From NCBI RefSeq assembly GCF_014287675.1, contig NZ_JACOPQ010000018.1:1-64000 (forward strand): a stretch of 64,000 nucleotides of DNA. The letters are read 5' to 3'. Below, piece after piece: positions 1 to 8,058 of the stretch; positions within the stretch are counted from its first letter, which is position 1; the number at the start of each line of letters is the position of its first letter. The notes under the pieces were generated by a model, which worked only from the letters and a program-made list of their open reading frames with translations, was not told the origin of the DNA and ran no database searches. This DNA comes from Lawsonibacter faecis (GTDB lineage Bacteria; Bacillota; Clostridia; Oscillospirales; Oscillospiraceae). The position numbers were made by a program, and so were the translations under genes.

Positions 1-90
1 GCCTCCATCAATATACAGAAGCAGCACATCAACGAGCTGAACGTCTTCCCCGTGCCCGACGGCGACACCGGCACCCATATGGGCCTCTCT
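1..90 (+). pseudogene. Truncated fakA/yloV (DhaL domain) 5' fragment
   Basis: About 30 codons match the conserved start of DhaL-domain kinases, with the metal/ATP-binding stretch PVPDGDTGTHMGLS. Intact FakA is around 550 residues, and here the homology stops abruptly and continues into a helix-turn-helix protein. FakA phosphorylates fatty acids bound to FakB for phospholipid synthesis. This copy cannot do so from this side. It is either a remnant left by a recombination event or the disrupted end of the real gene. Confidence 0.6.
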
Positions 91-432
91 AGTGTGAAAA
101 TAAATGAGAAGCTGGCGGAGCTTATTGACTGGAGCGGTAAAACTCAACAGCAGATTGCGGATCAGGTCGGCGTGACCCGCGCGAATATCAGCGCCTACAC
201 GACGGACAAGGCCGCCATATCTGTTGAAATGGCCTATAAGCTCGCTGATGCTCTGGGCGTGTCTCCCTGGACCCTGCTGAATAATAGCCCGCTGCCGGCG
301 ACTGAACAGGACCTCACGACGGCTGAAGCCGAACTTATTACAAAGCTGAGGTCGCTGACGCCGGATCAGTATGAAGTAGCGGTCCAAAGTATTGAGTTAA
401 TGTACTGCCAGAACAAGAAAAAGAGGCAGTGA
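1..432 (+). CDS. FakA/DhaL fragment fused in frame to an XRE-type DNA-binding protein (5' partial)
   Basis: The frame is open from base 1 to the stop at 430-432. Codons 1-30 read as the nucleotide-binding start of a DhaL/FakA kinase (INELNVFPVPDGDTGT). From codon 32 the sequence changes to a lambda-repressor-like helix-turn-helix (QQQIADQVGVTRANISAY, about codons 44-61) followed by an acidic helix and a Lys/Arg-rich tail. An XRE gene alone could start at GTG 94 (112 aa), but no Shine-Dalgarno is visible before it. The XRE part looks less GC-rich than its neighbours, which fits acquired DNA. Its targets are unknown. Whether the fusion is expressed as one protein depends on sequence left of the window. 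Confidence 0.6.
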   Translation, partial: ASINIQKQHINELNVFPVPDGDTGTHMGLSSVKINEKLAELIDWSGKTQQQIADQVGVTRANISAYTTDKAAISVEMAYKLADALGVSPWTLLNNSPLPATEQDLTTAEAELITKLRSLTPDQYEVAVQSIELMYCQNKKKRQ

Positions 433-510
433 GGAAGTAGCATATCAGAGAAACAAGCGGCGGAGAACGCCCCCTTTTTATTATGCTCATCGTTCGCCCG
501 CTTGTGGGCG

Positions 511-553
511 AAAAAAGATAGAGGACCGCTAAAGTTAGCGGTCCTCTATCTTT
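511..553 (-). terminator. Rho-independent terminator of ssrA
   Basis: A perfect 19-bp stem (514-532 with 535-553, 2-nt loop) is followed on the minus strand by six T residues (complement of 511-516). It lies 56 bp past the mature 3' end of tmRNA. It may also stop the convergent plus-strand gene. A smaller hairpin (493-512) lies next to it. Confidence 0.85.
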
Positions 554-608
554 ACAGTAATTGCGAAAACATTTTTCACCACAAATAGGTGTTCGTATCT
601 TCGCATTA

Positions 609-955
609 TGGTGGAGGCGAGGGGAGTCGAACCCCTGTCCGAAAACGCTTCAACGGGAACTTCTCCGGGCGCAGACGGTTATTTACATTCCCTTACCCAG
701 GCGTGGGCCGTCACACTCAGGGGCTTGGTAGCTTCATTGTTCATGGTGCGCTCAAAGCTTTGCGCACACACGTGCACCACTAAACGACGCCCAATCCCGG
801 CTCGTGGTCCTTCCGGGTTGGACGGCTGCGTTAAGCCGCAGCGAGAACTACGTTATCGTTGTTCTTTAATTTATAAAGTTGCCCATTTTAAGGATGTTAG
901 GCGCATCCGCCCGCTATTCCCGCCTCTACGTCCCCGTCGAAACCAGTACGCCCCC
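609..955 (-). ncRNA. ssrA: tmRNA (transfer-messenger RNA)
   Basis: The 5' end GGGGGCG (955-949) pairs over 7 bp with CGCCTCC just before the 3' ACCA (about 609-619). Next to it is a T-arm with GGTTCGACTCC, and the 5' domain has the characteristic GGTTTCGACGGGG. These form the tRNA-like half of a tmRNA. The internal tag reading frame ends in NNDNVVLAAA followed by TAA (about 830-862). The exact resume codon could not be fixed. tmRNA is charged with alanine and, together with SmpB, rescues stalled ribosomes and tags the nascent chain for proteolysis. smpB lies 0.9 kb upstream on the same strand. The 347-nt length is normal for a one-piece tmRNA. Confidence 0.95.
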
Positions 956-1159
956 GTATCGCCGGAGCAATCTCCGTATCGTTCGCTATCGCCGAAGAGC
1001 GAAAGCTCATTCAATCCGCCTCTCCCGCAATTCTTGCTGTGCTGCACCAGGAATTGCGGGAAAAGCGGAGCCGGGGGATGGTTCATCTCTGCGGGGATTG
1101 CAGAGATAGTATCTTCCATCTGGCAGGGCGGTATGCCCCGCCAACGTGAAATCAAAGAT

Positions 1160-1681
1160 TTAGGTCTTCTCCGGCTCGGGGTAGTCCACGCCGAAGGTCT
1201 CCACGGTGACGGACTTCATCCGCTGCTCCTTGAGGGGCTTATCGTTGAAGTCGGCCTTCACGGACACGATGGCGTCAGCCACGTCCATGCCCTCAATTAC
1301 CTTGCCAAAGGCGGCGTACTGCCCGTCCAGATGGGGGGCCTTCTCAACCATGACAAAAAACTGGCTGCCGGCGGAGTTGGGATGCATGGCCCGTGCCATG
1401 GAGAGGACACCGCGGTCGTGCTTCAGGCCGTTCTTCACACCGTTGCCGGAGAACTCGCCCTTGATGGTGTACCCTGGGCCGCCGGTGCCGGTACCCTGAG
1501 GGCAGCCGCCCTGGATCATGAAGCCGGGGATGACCCGGTGGAAGGTGAGGCCATTATAAAAACCCCGCTTCACCAGGCTGATAAAATTGTTCACCGAGAT
1601 GGGGGCTACCTCGGGGTAGAGCTCAGCGACCATCTTGCCGCCGTCCTCCATCTCAAAAGTGACGATGGGATTCTGGGACAT
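1160..1681 (-). CDS. Peptidyl-prolyl cis-trans isomerase, cyclophilin type
   Basis: This 173-aa cytoplasmic cyclophilin lacks a signal peptide. The active-site block FHRVIPGFMIQGG, the downstream GSQFFVM and the H-DGQYAAFGKV block are intact, so it should catalyse proline isomerisation during protein folding. ATG 1681 is chosen because AAAGGAT sits about 10 nt upstream. An in-frame GTG at 1690 would overlap that ribosome site. It lies between smpB and ssrA on the same strand. The roughly 200-bp gaps on each side hold only GC-rich hairpins, so co-transcription with either neighbour is uncertain. Confidence 0.93.
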   Translation of the reverse strand: MSQNPIVTFEMEDGGKMVAELYPEVAPISVNNFISLVKRGFYNGLTFHRVIPGFMIQGGCPQGTGTGGPGYTIKGEFSGNGVKNGLKHDRGVLSMARAMHPNSAGSQFFVMVEKAPHLDGQYAAFGKVIEGMDVADAIVSVKADFNDKPLKEQRMKSVTVETFGVDYPEPEKT

Positions 1682-1885
1682 GGGAGACACATCCTTTCAA
1701 AAAGTAACATAGGGAACAAGCGTCAAACAGGACTCCACACGCCGGTGCGGCGCGAGAGCAGCCATCCAAGGCGAGTGGCGTTTAGGTAAGACCTCGGCGC
1801 GGGACGGAGCGTTTGCCATGGCCATATGCAAGAAACGCGATTTCCGCCCGGCGCCAGCCGCGAGGCGTCTGACATTTTCTTAAAA

Positions 1886-2353
1886 TCAGTACCGCGAACG
1901 GTCCTTCATGGTGCGGTCCATCTCCCGCTTGGCGTCCTTGGCGGCGGCGGCGTCCCGCTTGTCATAGAGCTTCTTGCCCTTGGCCAGGCCGATCTCAAGC
2001 TTGACCCGCGGCCCCTTGAGGTAGAGTGAGAGGGGGACCAGCGCGTAGCCGTCCTGCTTCATCTTCAGATAGAGCCGCAGAATCTCCCGCTTGTGCATGA
2101 GCAGGCGGCGGGGGCGGCGGGGGTCCTTATTGAAGATATTGCCCTGCTCATAGGGGGAGATGTGCATCCCGTGGACCGCAATTTCGCCGTCCTTGATGAT
2201 GCAGTAGGCGTCCTTCAGGTTCACGTTGCCCTGGCGGATGGATTTGACCTCAGTGCCGCAGAGTTCAATTCCGGTCTCAAACTTATCCTCAATAAAATAA
2301 TCGTGGTAGGCCTTGGGGTTCTTGGAGATGACCTTGACGCTCATTTGGCCCAT
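1886..2353 (-). CDS. smpB: SsrA-binding protein SmpB
   Basis: The 155-aa protein has the SmpB OB-fold signatures GTEVKSIRQGNVNLKDAY and HISPYEQGN near the N-terminus. It also has the basic C-terminal tail (KRDAAAAKDAKREMDR) that enters the ribosomal mRNA channel. It delivers alanyl-tmRNA to stalled ribosomes. AAAGGAGG lies 7 nt before ATG 2353. ssrA is on the same strand 0.9 kb downstream, with a cyclophilin gene between. Length and domain order are normal for the family. Confidence 0.97.
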   Translation of the reverse strand: MGQMSVKVISKNPKAYHDYFIEDKFETGIELCGTEVKSIRQGNVNLKDAYCIIKDGEIAVHGMHISPYEQGNIFNKDPRRPRRLLMHKREILRLYLKMKQDGYALVPLSLYLKGPRVKLEIGLAKGKKLYDKRDAAAAKDAKREMDRTMKDRSRY

Positions 2354-2388
2354 TGGGATACCTCCTTTCTGATGAGAGGTAGGTATCT

Positions 2389-2397
2389 ATTATAGCA
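2389..2397 (-). promoter_or_regulatory. Extended -10 promoter of smpB
   Basis: On the minus strand the sequence TGCTATAAT (complement of 2389-2397) is a perfect extended -10. No good -35 is present at 17 bp, as expected for extended -10 promoters. It lies about 40 bp before the smpB ATG. Confidence 0.55.
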
Positions 2398-2426
2398 TAG
2401 TTGTCAAGCTTTGAGACCAAAAATTT

Positions 2427-2924
2427 TCAGACTGCGGGAAAAAAATGCAGAAGGGCGCCCAGGGCGTCCCGCTCCAGAATAACCTGGCCGTGCTCGGCAA
2501 GGCGGGCGTCCAGATGGGGGAGATCCCGCTCCGGACAGCCGAACTCGGAGAGATAGGCGGCAAGCTGGGTTTCCGCGCCGGGGAGGGAGAGCCAGTACCG
2601 GCCGTCGAACCAGCGCAGGGAGGCGTCCGGGCAGGGGGACGGGAGGGCACGGGCGGCGGAGAGAAGGTCCTCCAGCCCCGCGAAGGAGAGCCAGAGCCGC
2701 TCGGGCGGCCGGACCCGGGCGAACACCAGCACGCCGCAGGCATCCGGATAGGCCTCGATTTCAATGGCGCCGTCCAGGGCGATGCCCGCCTCGCTGAAGG
2801 CGGACTGGGTCAGCTCCAGCGCCCGCTCCAGGGTGAGCTGGGCGGGGGTGAGGCCGTGCTCTTTTAAGTCGGCCGGAGTGATGTACAACGCGGCGCTGGC
2901 GGCGCCGATGGGCTGGATGGTCAT
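2427..2924 (-). CDS. MecA-like adaptor protein
   Basis: The 165-aa protein starts MTIQPIG and has a short N-terminal alpha/beta unit (about 1-45) with the pattern ITPADLKEHGLT. The C-terminal domain (about 70-165) has FDGRYWLSL, YLSEFG and LAEHGQVILERDAL-LLHFF, which fits the MecA/YpbH fold. MecA proteins present substrates to the ClpC unfoldase. ATG 2924 follows GGAGGAGGCG. A longer frame reaches 3125 but has no ribosome site and an unlike N-terminus. It is shorter than Bacillus MecA (about 218 aa) because the acidic linker is reduced. The family call rests on pattern similarity only. Confidence 0.65.
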   Translation of the reverse strand: MTIQPIGAASAALYITPADLKEHGLTPAQLTLERALELTQSAFSEAGIALDGAIEIEAYPDACGVLVFARVRPPERLWLSFAGLEDLLSAARALPSPCPDASLRWFDGRYWLSLPGAETQLAAYLSEFGCPERDLPHLDARLAEHGQVILERDALGALLHFFPAV

Positions 2925-2954
2925 AAAGAACGCCTCCTCCTGGAATCGTAGTTC

Positions 2955-2960
2955 ATTATA
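2955..2960 (-). promoter_or_regulatory. -10 box of the mecA-like gene
   Basis: The minus strand carries a perfect TATAAT about 30 bp before ATG 2924. The -35 (TATTCA at 17 bp) is weak. Confidence 0.45.
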
Positions 2961-3038
2961 CGGATGAATGGCCGCTTTGAATAGCTGTAATGATTGGGAG
3001 GACTGGAAAAGTTCAAGGTGGCGCGGGGACGGGAAATG

Positions 3039-3047
3039 TGCTATACT
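3039..3047 (+). promoter_or_regulatory. Extended -10 promoter of the Nudix gene
   Basis: TGCTATACT is an extended -10 lying 41 bp before the ATG at 3089. It is divergent from the mecA-like promoter in the same gap. Confidence 0.45.
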
Positions 3048-3088
3048 ATACCCAATTTGAAGAATCGCCGGCACAGGGGGAATGACGT

Positions 3089-3625
3089 ATGGAGTTAATC
3101 GAAAAAACGGTCGGAACGGAGACAATATTCGAGGGGCGTATCGTCCGCCTACATGTGGATCGGGTAGAGCTTCCCAACGGGCACGTCACGACCCGGGAGG
3201 TGGTGGAGCATCCCGGCGGCGTGTGTATCCTGCCCCTGGACAACGAGGACATGGTGACGCTGGTGAAGCAGTTTCGCTATCCCTTCCACCAGGTTATCTG
3301 CGAGCTGCCCGCCGGCAAGCTGGACGCCGGAGAGGGCCACCGCCTCTGCGCTCTGCGGGAGCTGAAGGAGGAGGTGGGCATGACCCCTGACGAGCTTATC
3401 TATCTGGGCGCGCTCTACTCCTCGCCCGGCTTCTCCGGGGAGATTATCCATCTCTATCTGGCCAAGGGCCTCCACCAGGGGGCGTGCCAGCCCGACGAGG
3501 ACGAGTTCCTGGAGCTGGTGCGCGTGCCCTTTGACGAGCTGGTGGAGCAGGTGATGAAGTGCGGCGTGGCGGACGGGAAGACCGTGGCCGCGGTGCTGAA
3601 GGCGAAGACGCTGCTGGGGAGATAG
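3089..3625 (+). CDS. Nudix hydrolase, ADP-ribose pyrophosphatase-like
   Basis: The 178-aa protein contains a complete Nudix box at residues 76-98, with all consensus positions present (G, E, RE, EE, G). The preceding VKQFRYP and CELPAGKL are typical of ADP-ribose pyrophosphatases of the NudF/YqkG group, which hydrolyse ADP-ribose to AMP and ribose 5-phosphate. Substrate choice cannot be proved from sequence. It has its own extended -10 promoter. walR begins 59 bp after the stop, so read-through into the wal operon is possible. Confidence 0.9.
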   Translation: MELIEKTVGTETIFEGRIVRLHVDRVELPNGHVTTREVVEHPGGVCILPLDNEDMVTLVKQFRYPFHQVICELPAGKLDAGEGHRLCALRELKEEVGMTPDELIYLGALYSSPGFSGEIIHLYLAKGLHQGACQPDEDEFLELVRVPFDELVEQVMKCGVADGKTVAAVLKAKTLLGR

Positions 3626-3684
3626 GGGATGCTCCCGCCGCCCCGACGCTCCTGCCGGGGCGCCAAGTACATGGAGGAACAGAC

Positions 3685-4389
3685 ATGAATAAGCGCATTC
3701 TCATCGTGGAAGACGAGAAGAACATTGTGGATATCCTGAGCTTCAACCTGGGACGTGAGGGGTACGACACCCTGGAGGCCTACGACGGGGAGGCGGGACT
3801 CCAGCTCGCCCTGGAGCAGGACCCGGACCTTATCCTGCTGGATTTGATGCTGCCCAGAATGAACGGCTTTGACGTGTGCCGCCAGGTGCGCAGCGCCGGG
3901 CGGAGCACCCCGATTATCATGCTCACCGCCCGGGAGGAGGAGAACGACAAAGTCCTGGGTCTGGAGCTGGGGGCCGACGACTATATCACCAAACCCTTCT
4001 CCATGCGGGAGCTGCTGGCCAGGGTAAAGGCCAACATCCGCCGCCACGGCATGGCCGAGAGCGCGGGCACGGCGGGCGTAGGGGGGAACAAGCTGGAGTT
4101 GGGGCGCATCGTCGTGGACCAGGACCTGCTGGTAGCCTACAAGGACGGGCGGAGCCTGGACCTTACCCAGCGGGAGTACGAGCTGCTGCGCTTTCTGGGC
4201 GCCCAGCCGGGAAAGGTCTTCTCTCGGGAGGCCCTGATGGAAAACGTCTGGAACTATGAGGGATACGTGGGCGACGTCCGCGCCGTGGACGTCGCCGTCC
4301 GCCGCCTGCGCGAAAAAGTGGAGGACGACCCCGCCCAGCCGCAGTTTATCGTCACCAGGAGAGGGCTGGGGTATCTGTTCAACGCTTAG
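3685..4389 (+). CDS. walR: WalR/PhoP-type response regulator (OmpR/PhoB family)
   Basis: The 234-aa protein has a receiver domain (1-118) with acidic residues DE at 10-11, phospho-acceptor Asp53 in LLDLMLP and Lys103 in TKPF. A winged-helix DNA-binding domain follows (about 135-234), with REYELLRFL and the closing RRGLGYLF. The ATG at 3685 follows GGAGGAAC. Identification as WalR (YycF) rests on the following genes, which match a WalK-like kinase, WalH and WalI. WalR controls cell-wall hydrolases in Bacillota and binds direct hexamers with 11-bp spacing. The last 60 bases of the gene belong to a segment repeated downstream. Confidence 0.88.
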   Translation: MNKRILIVEDEKNIVDILSFNLGREGYDTLEAYDGEAGLQLALEQDPDLILLDLMLPRMNGFDVCRQVRSAGRSTPIIMLTAREEENDKVLGLELGADDYITKPFSMRELLARVKANIRRHGMAESAGTAGVGGNKLELGRIVVDQDLLVAYKDGRSLDLTQREYELLRFLGAQPGKVFSREALMENVWNYEGYVGDVRAVDVAVRRLREKVEDDPAQPQFIVTRRGLGYLFNA

Positions 4390-4488
4390 AAAAAGCAGGA
4401 CCGGCGGGCGGGGCGGCCTCCACGGGGCCCCGTGGAATGGGGCGCGCCGGGCGGCGCGTGCCAAGCGTTCCGGCCCTTCACGCGGGCC
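4323..4488 (+). repeat. Direct repeat, copy 1 (walR 3' end plus intergenic)
   Basis: This 166-bp segment covers the last codons of walR and about 100 bp of GC-rich spacer. It recurs at 4572-4736 with one single-base deletion and one substitution (GGGGCC versus GGGACC). The spacer part contains a CCACGGGGCCCCGTGG palindrome. Confidence 0.95.
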
Positions 4489-4501
4489 GGAACCTTGATG
4501 C

Positions 4502-4522
4502 CGGGGCAATTTACTTGCCCCG
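4502..4522 (+). repeat. Hairpin between the two walR repeats
   Basis: An 8-bp perfect stem (4502-4509 with 4515-4522) sits in the 83-bp unique segment that separates the repeat copies. There is no T-tract, so it is more likely an RNA structure or repeat than a terminator. Confidence 0.6.
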
Positions 4523-4544
4523 CGCAGATTAAAGAAGCCAGGGC

Positions 4545-4568
4545 TCCCATGGGGCACAACCCATGGGA
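4545..4568 (+). repeat. Second hairpin between the two walR repeats
   Basis: TCCCATGGG and CCCATGGGA form a 9-bp stem with a 6-nt loop. Together with the 4502-4522 hairpin it makes the walR-walK gap highly structured. Confidence 0.6.
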
Positions 4569-4571
4569 AGG

Positions 4572-4736
4572 GGACGACCCCGCCAGCCGCAGTTTATCGT
4601 CACCAGGAGAGGGCTGGGGTATCTGTTCAACGCTTAGAAAAAGCAGGACCGGCGGGCGGGGCGGCCTCCACGGGACCCCGTGGAATGGGGCGCGCCGGGC
4701 GGCGCGTGCCAAGCGTTCCGGCCCTTCACGCGGGCC
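4572..4736 (+). repeat. Direct repeat, copy 2 (decayed walR 3' end)
   Basis: This is the second copy of the 4323-4488 segment. One base is missing near its start, so the former walR codons are out of frame. It forms non-coding spacer upstream of walK and is best explained as a local duplication. Confidence 0.95.
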
Positions 4737-4833
4737 CCATGTCGGAGTGGAGGCCGCTCTCCCGTGGATGATTCGTGCGTCCGCCCCTGCGGCCGCGGCG
4801 GACGAAAAACGCAGAAAGAAAGGAGGCGCATCC

Positions 4834-6630
4834 ATGTTCCGCAGCCTGCATATGAAGCTGGTGCTTATCATGGTACTGCTCATCGTATCGCTGATGACGG
4901 TGGTGGGCGCCTTCCTGATTAACTCCGTCTCGGCCTTCTATCTCAACGACTTCTATGTCCAGATGTACGACGTCTTCGATGCGGCGAAGAACCCGTCGCT
5001 CTATGAGGACCTGAAAGCCCCGGCGGAGGAGGGGCAGAGTGATGTGGACGTCATCCAGGACGTGATGAAGACCTACATCGGCGCCTTGGGCGTGGACAAC
5101 CGCAACCGCAACTACTTTATCCTGGACGGCGAGACCGGCAAGCTTCTGGCCGGGTCTGACGACAAACAGGCGGCGGAGCTGAACATCGGCACGCCCAATA
5201 TCACCACCGCCCTCCAGCATCAGGAGGCGGGGGACAAGAGCGACGTCTCCGCCAGCTATATGGATATGGCGGTCCCTGTTCAGCGTGGGGAGGACAACTG
5301 GTATATCATCTATATTCTGGATAACCGCTTAACCGTCCAGAACCTGAACAATCAGCTCTTCCAGCTGATTCTGGAGGCTCTGGTCTTCGGACTGGTGATC
5401 TCGGTGCTACTCTCCTTCCTCCTCTCCAAGACCATGATCACCCCCATCGAGCGGCTCACCGCCGGCGCGGAGCGGGTGGCCCGGGGAGATTTCTCCCACA
5501 AGATTGAGGTGGCCTCCCGGGACGAGATCGGCATCCTGACGGGCACCTTCAACGACATGGCCCGGCAGCTGCGCAGCACCATCCAGGAGGTGGAGAACGA
5601 GCGCAACAAGCTGGGCACCCTCTTCCTCCATATGACCGACGGCGTGGTGGCGTTCTCCCGGGACGGGAGCGTCATCCAATCAAACCCCGCCGCCGAGCGG
5701 ATGCTGGGCCGGACCATCGCCGTGGGCGGCGAGGAGACCTACGACACGCTCTTCGGTGATATCGCGGCCCTCCCCTCGGTGCTGGCGGTGGAGCAGCCCG
5801 GCTATCTGGACGGCACCCGCGAGGCCGACACGGCCACCCTGGAGGTCCTGCTGGCCCCCTTTGACCGGGAGGGGGCGGCGGGCGTCATGGCGGTCATCCA
5901 CGATGTGACCGAGCAGCGCAAGACCGAGGAGATGCGCCGGGAGTTTGTGGCCAACGTCTCCCACGAGCTGCGCACCCCCCTCACCAACATCCGCTCCTAC
6001 GCCGAGACCCTGGTGGACAGCGCCGGAGAGCTGCCCACCCAGATGGAAAAGGACTTCCTGGGGGTCATCCTCAACGAATCCGACCGCATGACCCACATTG
6101 TTCAGGACTTGCTGACCCTCTCGCGGTTCGACTCCGGCCACAGCGAACTCAAGCTGGCCCGATTCTCTTTCGAGGGGGCCATCCGGGATGTGTACAACGC
6201 CGTGGCCCTGGAGGCTCAGCGCCACGGGCATACCGTGATGTTGGATCTGGAGAAGGGCCTGCCCGAGATTCTGGGGGATCGGGAGCGCATCCTCCAGGTG
6301 ATGATGAACGTGGTCGCCAACGCCATTAAATACACACCGGACGGCGGCCGAATTAAAATCTCCGCCGGGCGGGAGCGGGGCCGGGTGTGGATGGAGGTTC
6401 AGGACAACGGCATCGGCATTCCCAAGGAGGACCGCCCCCGTATCTTCGAGCGCTTCTACCGGGTGGACAAGGCCCGCTCACGGGAGTCCGGGGGCACGGG
6501 GCTGGGCCTCTCCATCGCCAAGGAGATTGTGGAACGGCATGAGGGCGTCATCCGCCTGGTGGACCGGCGGGAGCCGGGGCTCACCATCCGGCTGGAGCTG
6601 AAAATTGAGGGACCTGACCATGGAGCGTAA
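4834..6630 (+). CDS. walK: WalK-type sensor histidine kinase
   Basis: The 598-aa kinase has a first membrane helix (about 8-30), an extracytoplasmic sensor domain, and a second helix (about 180-200). Then come HAMP (about 200-255), PAS (about 265-375), HisKA with phospho-acceptor His377 in VANVSHELRTPL, and a HATPase with the N box (MMNVVANAIKYT) and DNGIGIP and GTGLGLSIAKEI. This is the WalK (YycG) layout. ATG 4834 follows AGGAGG. The frame is open back to 4432, but that part translates duplicated spacer and is rejected. It should phosphorylate the upstream WalR. The stop overlaps the walH start by 11 bases. Confidence 0.9.
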   Translation: MFRSLHMKLVLIMVLLIVSLMTVVGAFLINSVSAFYLNDFYVQMYDVFDAAKNPSLYEDLKAPAEEGQSDVDVIQDVMKTYIGALGVDNRNRNYFILDGETGKLLAGSDDKQAAELNIGTPNITTALQHQEAGDKSDVSASYMDMAVPVQRGEDNWYIIYILDNRLTVQNLNNQLFQLILEALVFGLVISVLLSFLLSKTMITPIERLTAGAERVARGDFSHKIEVASRDEIGILTGTFNDMARQLRSTIQEVENERNKLGTLFLHMTDGVVAFSRDGSVIQSNPAAERMLGRTIAVGGEETYDTLFGDIAALPSVLAVEQPGYLDGTREADTATLEVLLAPFDREGAAGVMAVIHDVTEQRKTEEMRREFVANVSHELRTPLTNIRSYAETLVDSAGELPTQMEKDFLGVILNESDRMTHIVQDLLTLSRFDSGHSELKLARFSFEGAIRDVYNAVALEAQRHGHTVMLDLEKGLPEILGDRERILQVMMNVVANAIKYTPDGGRIKISAGRERGRVWMEVQDNGIGIPKEDRPRIFERFYRVDKARSRESGGTGLGLSIAKEIVERHEGVIRLVDRREPGLTIRLELKIEGPDHGA

Positions 6631-7987
6631 GAAGCACAGAAGAGCCGCCGAGGCGGTGAAGAGCCTTCTCATCGTGCTCCTGACACTGTCCGCCGCTTAC
6701 CTCGCCCTGCGCACCCAGATGTACGCGGACTTTACCGGCCACCAGGCCACCGGCTGGCTGGGGGCGGTGCTGGACTTTTTCGACAGGGGGCCCGGCCTGC
6801 TGCCCCCGGGCGGAAATGAGAGCGCCCACCGGCTGGAGGTACGCCCCATGCGTATGGCCGTCAACGTCCAGGGCGTGGGACGGTATGCCGTCCAGTACGA
6901 CCAGGAGCGGACGGACGAGATTTTCACCCGGGTGTTCAGCACCCTGCTGGAGGCGCTGGACGGCGCCCAGGCGCCCAGGCAGATTGGCGAGGACCGGTGG
7001 AGGGAGGCCCTCTCCAACCTGAGCGGAGTCTATTTTGATTTCCAGGGGACGCAGCCCATGTCGGTCCTCGCAGCCCTGGGCGGGGGGAGCAATCCCGCCC
7101 TGCCGGACGTGGGTGTGCGCCGGCTGCTGCTGGCGGAGAACGGGAGCGGCGATGCGGTCCTGTATTATAGTAATGAAACAGACGGCATGTATTATGCCTG
7201 CGAGACAACCCAGGCGCTGCAGGGACATCTCCAGGAAATCGTGATGTCCTACAGCGTCAACGGCGCCCTCTTCGCCTACGAGGGGGAGTATCCCGGCCTG
7301 GACCCCTATGTACTCATCAGCCAATCCACGGCGGCCATGCCGGGCAGCCAGTCCCGTCCGGAAATCTATACCGCCGCCAATCCGGTGGCGGAGATGAGCG
7401 CGGGCCGGGAGGACCTGCTGGAGGCCCTGGGCTTCCACTCCCAGTCCAACAACAGTTACCGCCGGGGGGACCGGCTGGTGGTCAACGAGTGGCCCTATAC
7501 CCTGAATATTCTGGATAACGGCACAATCTACTACGAGACCACCGCCGCAGATGAGCCGAAGTACGCCGTGGGTACGCCTGGAAAGCCCCCGACCGGGTTG
7601 GAGCTGGTGGAGGCCACCCAGGCCCTAGTGGAGCAGTCCGTGGGGGCCCAGGCCTGGCGGGGAGAGGCCGGGATCTACCTGATGGGCGTCACGGAGACGG
7701 CCGAGGGCGTGTGGCAGGTGGACTACGGCTACAGCCTGAACGGGATCACGGTCCAGACCGGGGCCGAGGGGTATGCCGCACGCTTTATCATTGAGGACGG
7801 GCAAATCAGCGCCTTTACCCTGCACATGCGCAGCTACGCGGATACCGGAGAGTCCTCGTCGGTGCTGCCCGATATCCAGGCCGCGGCCGCCATGGGCGCG
7901 CTGGATGCCGGCGGCAAGGAGCTGACGCTCACCTATGAGGACCCCGGCGGGACCGAGCGGCTTCAGGCGCGTTGGATTGCGCAGTAA
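6620..7987 (+). CDS. walH: WalH-like (YycH) regulatory protein
   Basis: The 455-aa protein has one N-terminal membrane helix (about 12-30) and a large extracytoplasmic region, matching the YycH layout. In Bacillus, YycH and YycI form a membrane complex with WalK that restrains or tunes kinase activity. ATG 6620 lies inside the walK end. An in-frame TTG at 6605 would add five residues and has no ribosome site. The family call rests mainly on size, topology and position between walK and a YycI-like gene. Confidence 0.75.
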   Translation: MERKKHRRAAEAVKSLLIVLLTLSAAYLALRTQMYADFTGHQATGWLGAVLDFFDRGPGLLPPGGNESAHRLEVRPMRMAVNVQGVGRYAVQYDQERTDEIFTRVFSTLLEALDGAQAPRQIGEDRWREALSNLSGVYFDFQGTQPMSVLAALGGGSNPALPDVGVRRLLLAENGSGDAVLYYSNETDGMYYACETTQALQGHLQEIVMSYSVNGALFAYEGEYPGLDPYVLISQSTAAMPGSQSRPEIYTAANPVAEMSAGREDLLEALGFHSQSNNSYRRGDRLVVNEWPYTLNILDNGTIYYETTAADEPKYAVGTPGKPPTGLELVEATQALVEQSVGAQAWRGEAGIYLMGVTETAEGVWQVDYGYSLNGITVQTGAEGYAARFIIEDGQISAFTLHMRSYADTGESSSVLPDIQAAAAMGALDAGGKELTLTYEDPGGTERLQARWIAQ

Positions 7988-8058
7988 ACAGTATCCCCGC
8001 AGGGAGCTAGTGCCGTCCCGCCTCCGGACGCCCATTCCACCCAAAGGATGGTGATGCT

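Noticed and set aside
609..690. A plus- or minus-strand tRNA gene suggested by the T-arm and CCA
   Set aside because: The T-arm and acceptor belong to the tRNA-like domain of tmRNA, whose 5' half lies at 949-955.
608..1789. A 393-aa plus-strand open frame over ssrA and the cyclophilin
   Set aside because: It runs antisense to tmRNA and a clear cyclophilin gene. Its sequence is a translation artefact.
3559..3684. A 42-residue N-terminal extension of walR
   Set aside because: It overlaps the Nudix gene in another frame. The receiver domain begins at MNKRILIVEDE with a ribosome site at 3685.
4432..4833. A 134-residue N-terminal extension of walK
   Set aside because: It translates the duplicated walR 3' end and hairpins in a shifted frame. 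The good ribosome site and membrane-kinase start are at 4834.
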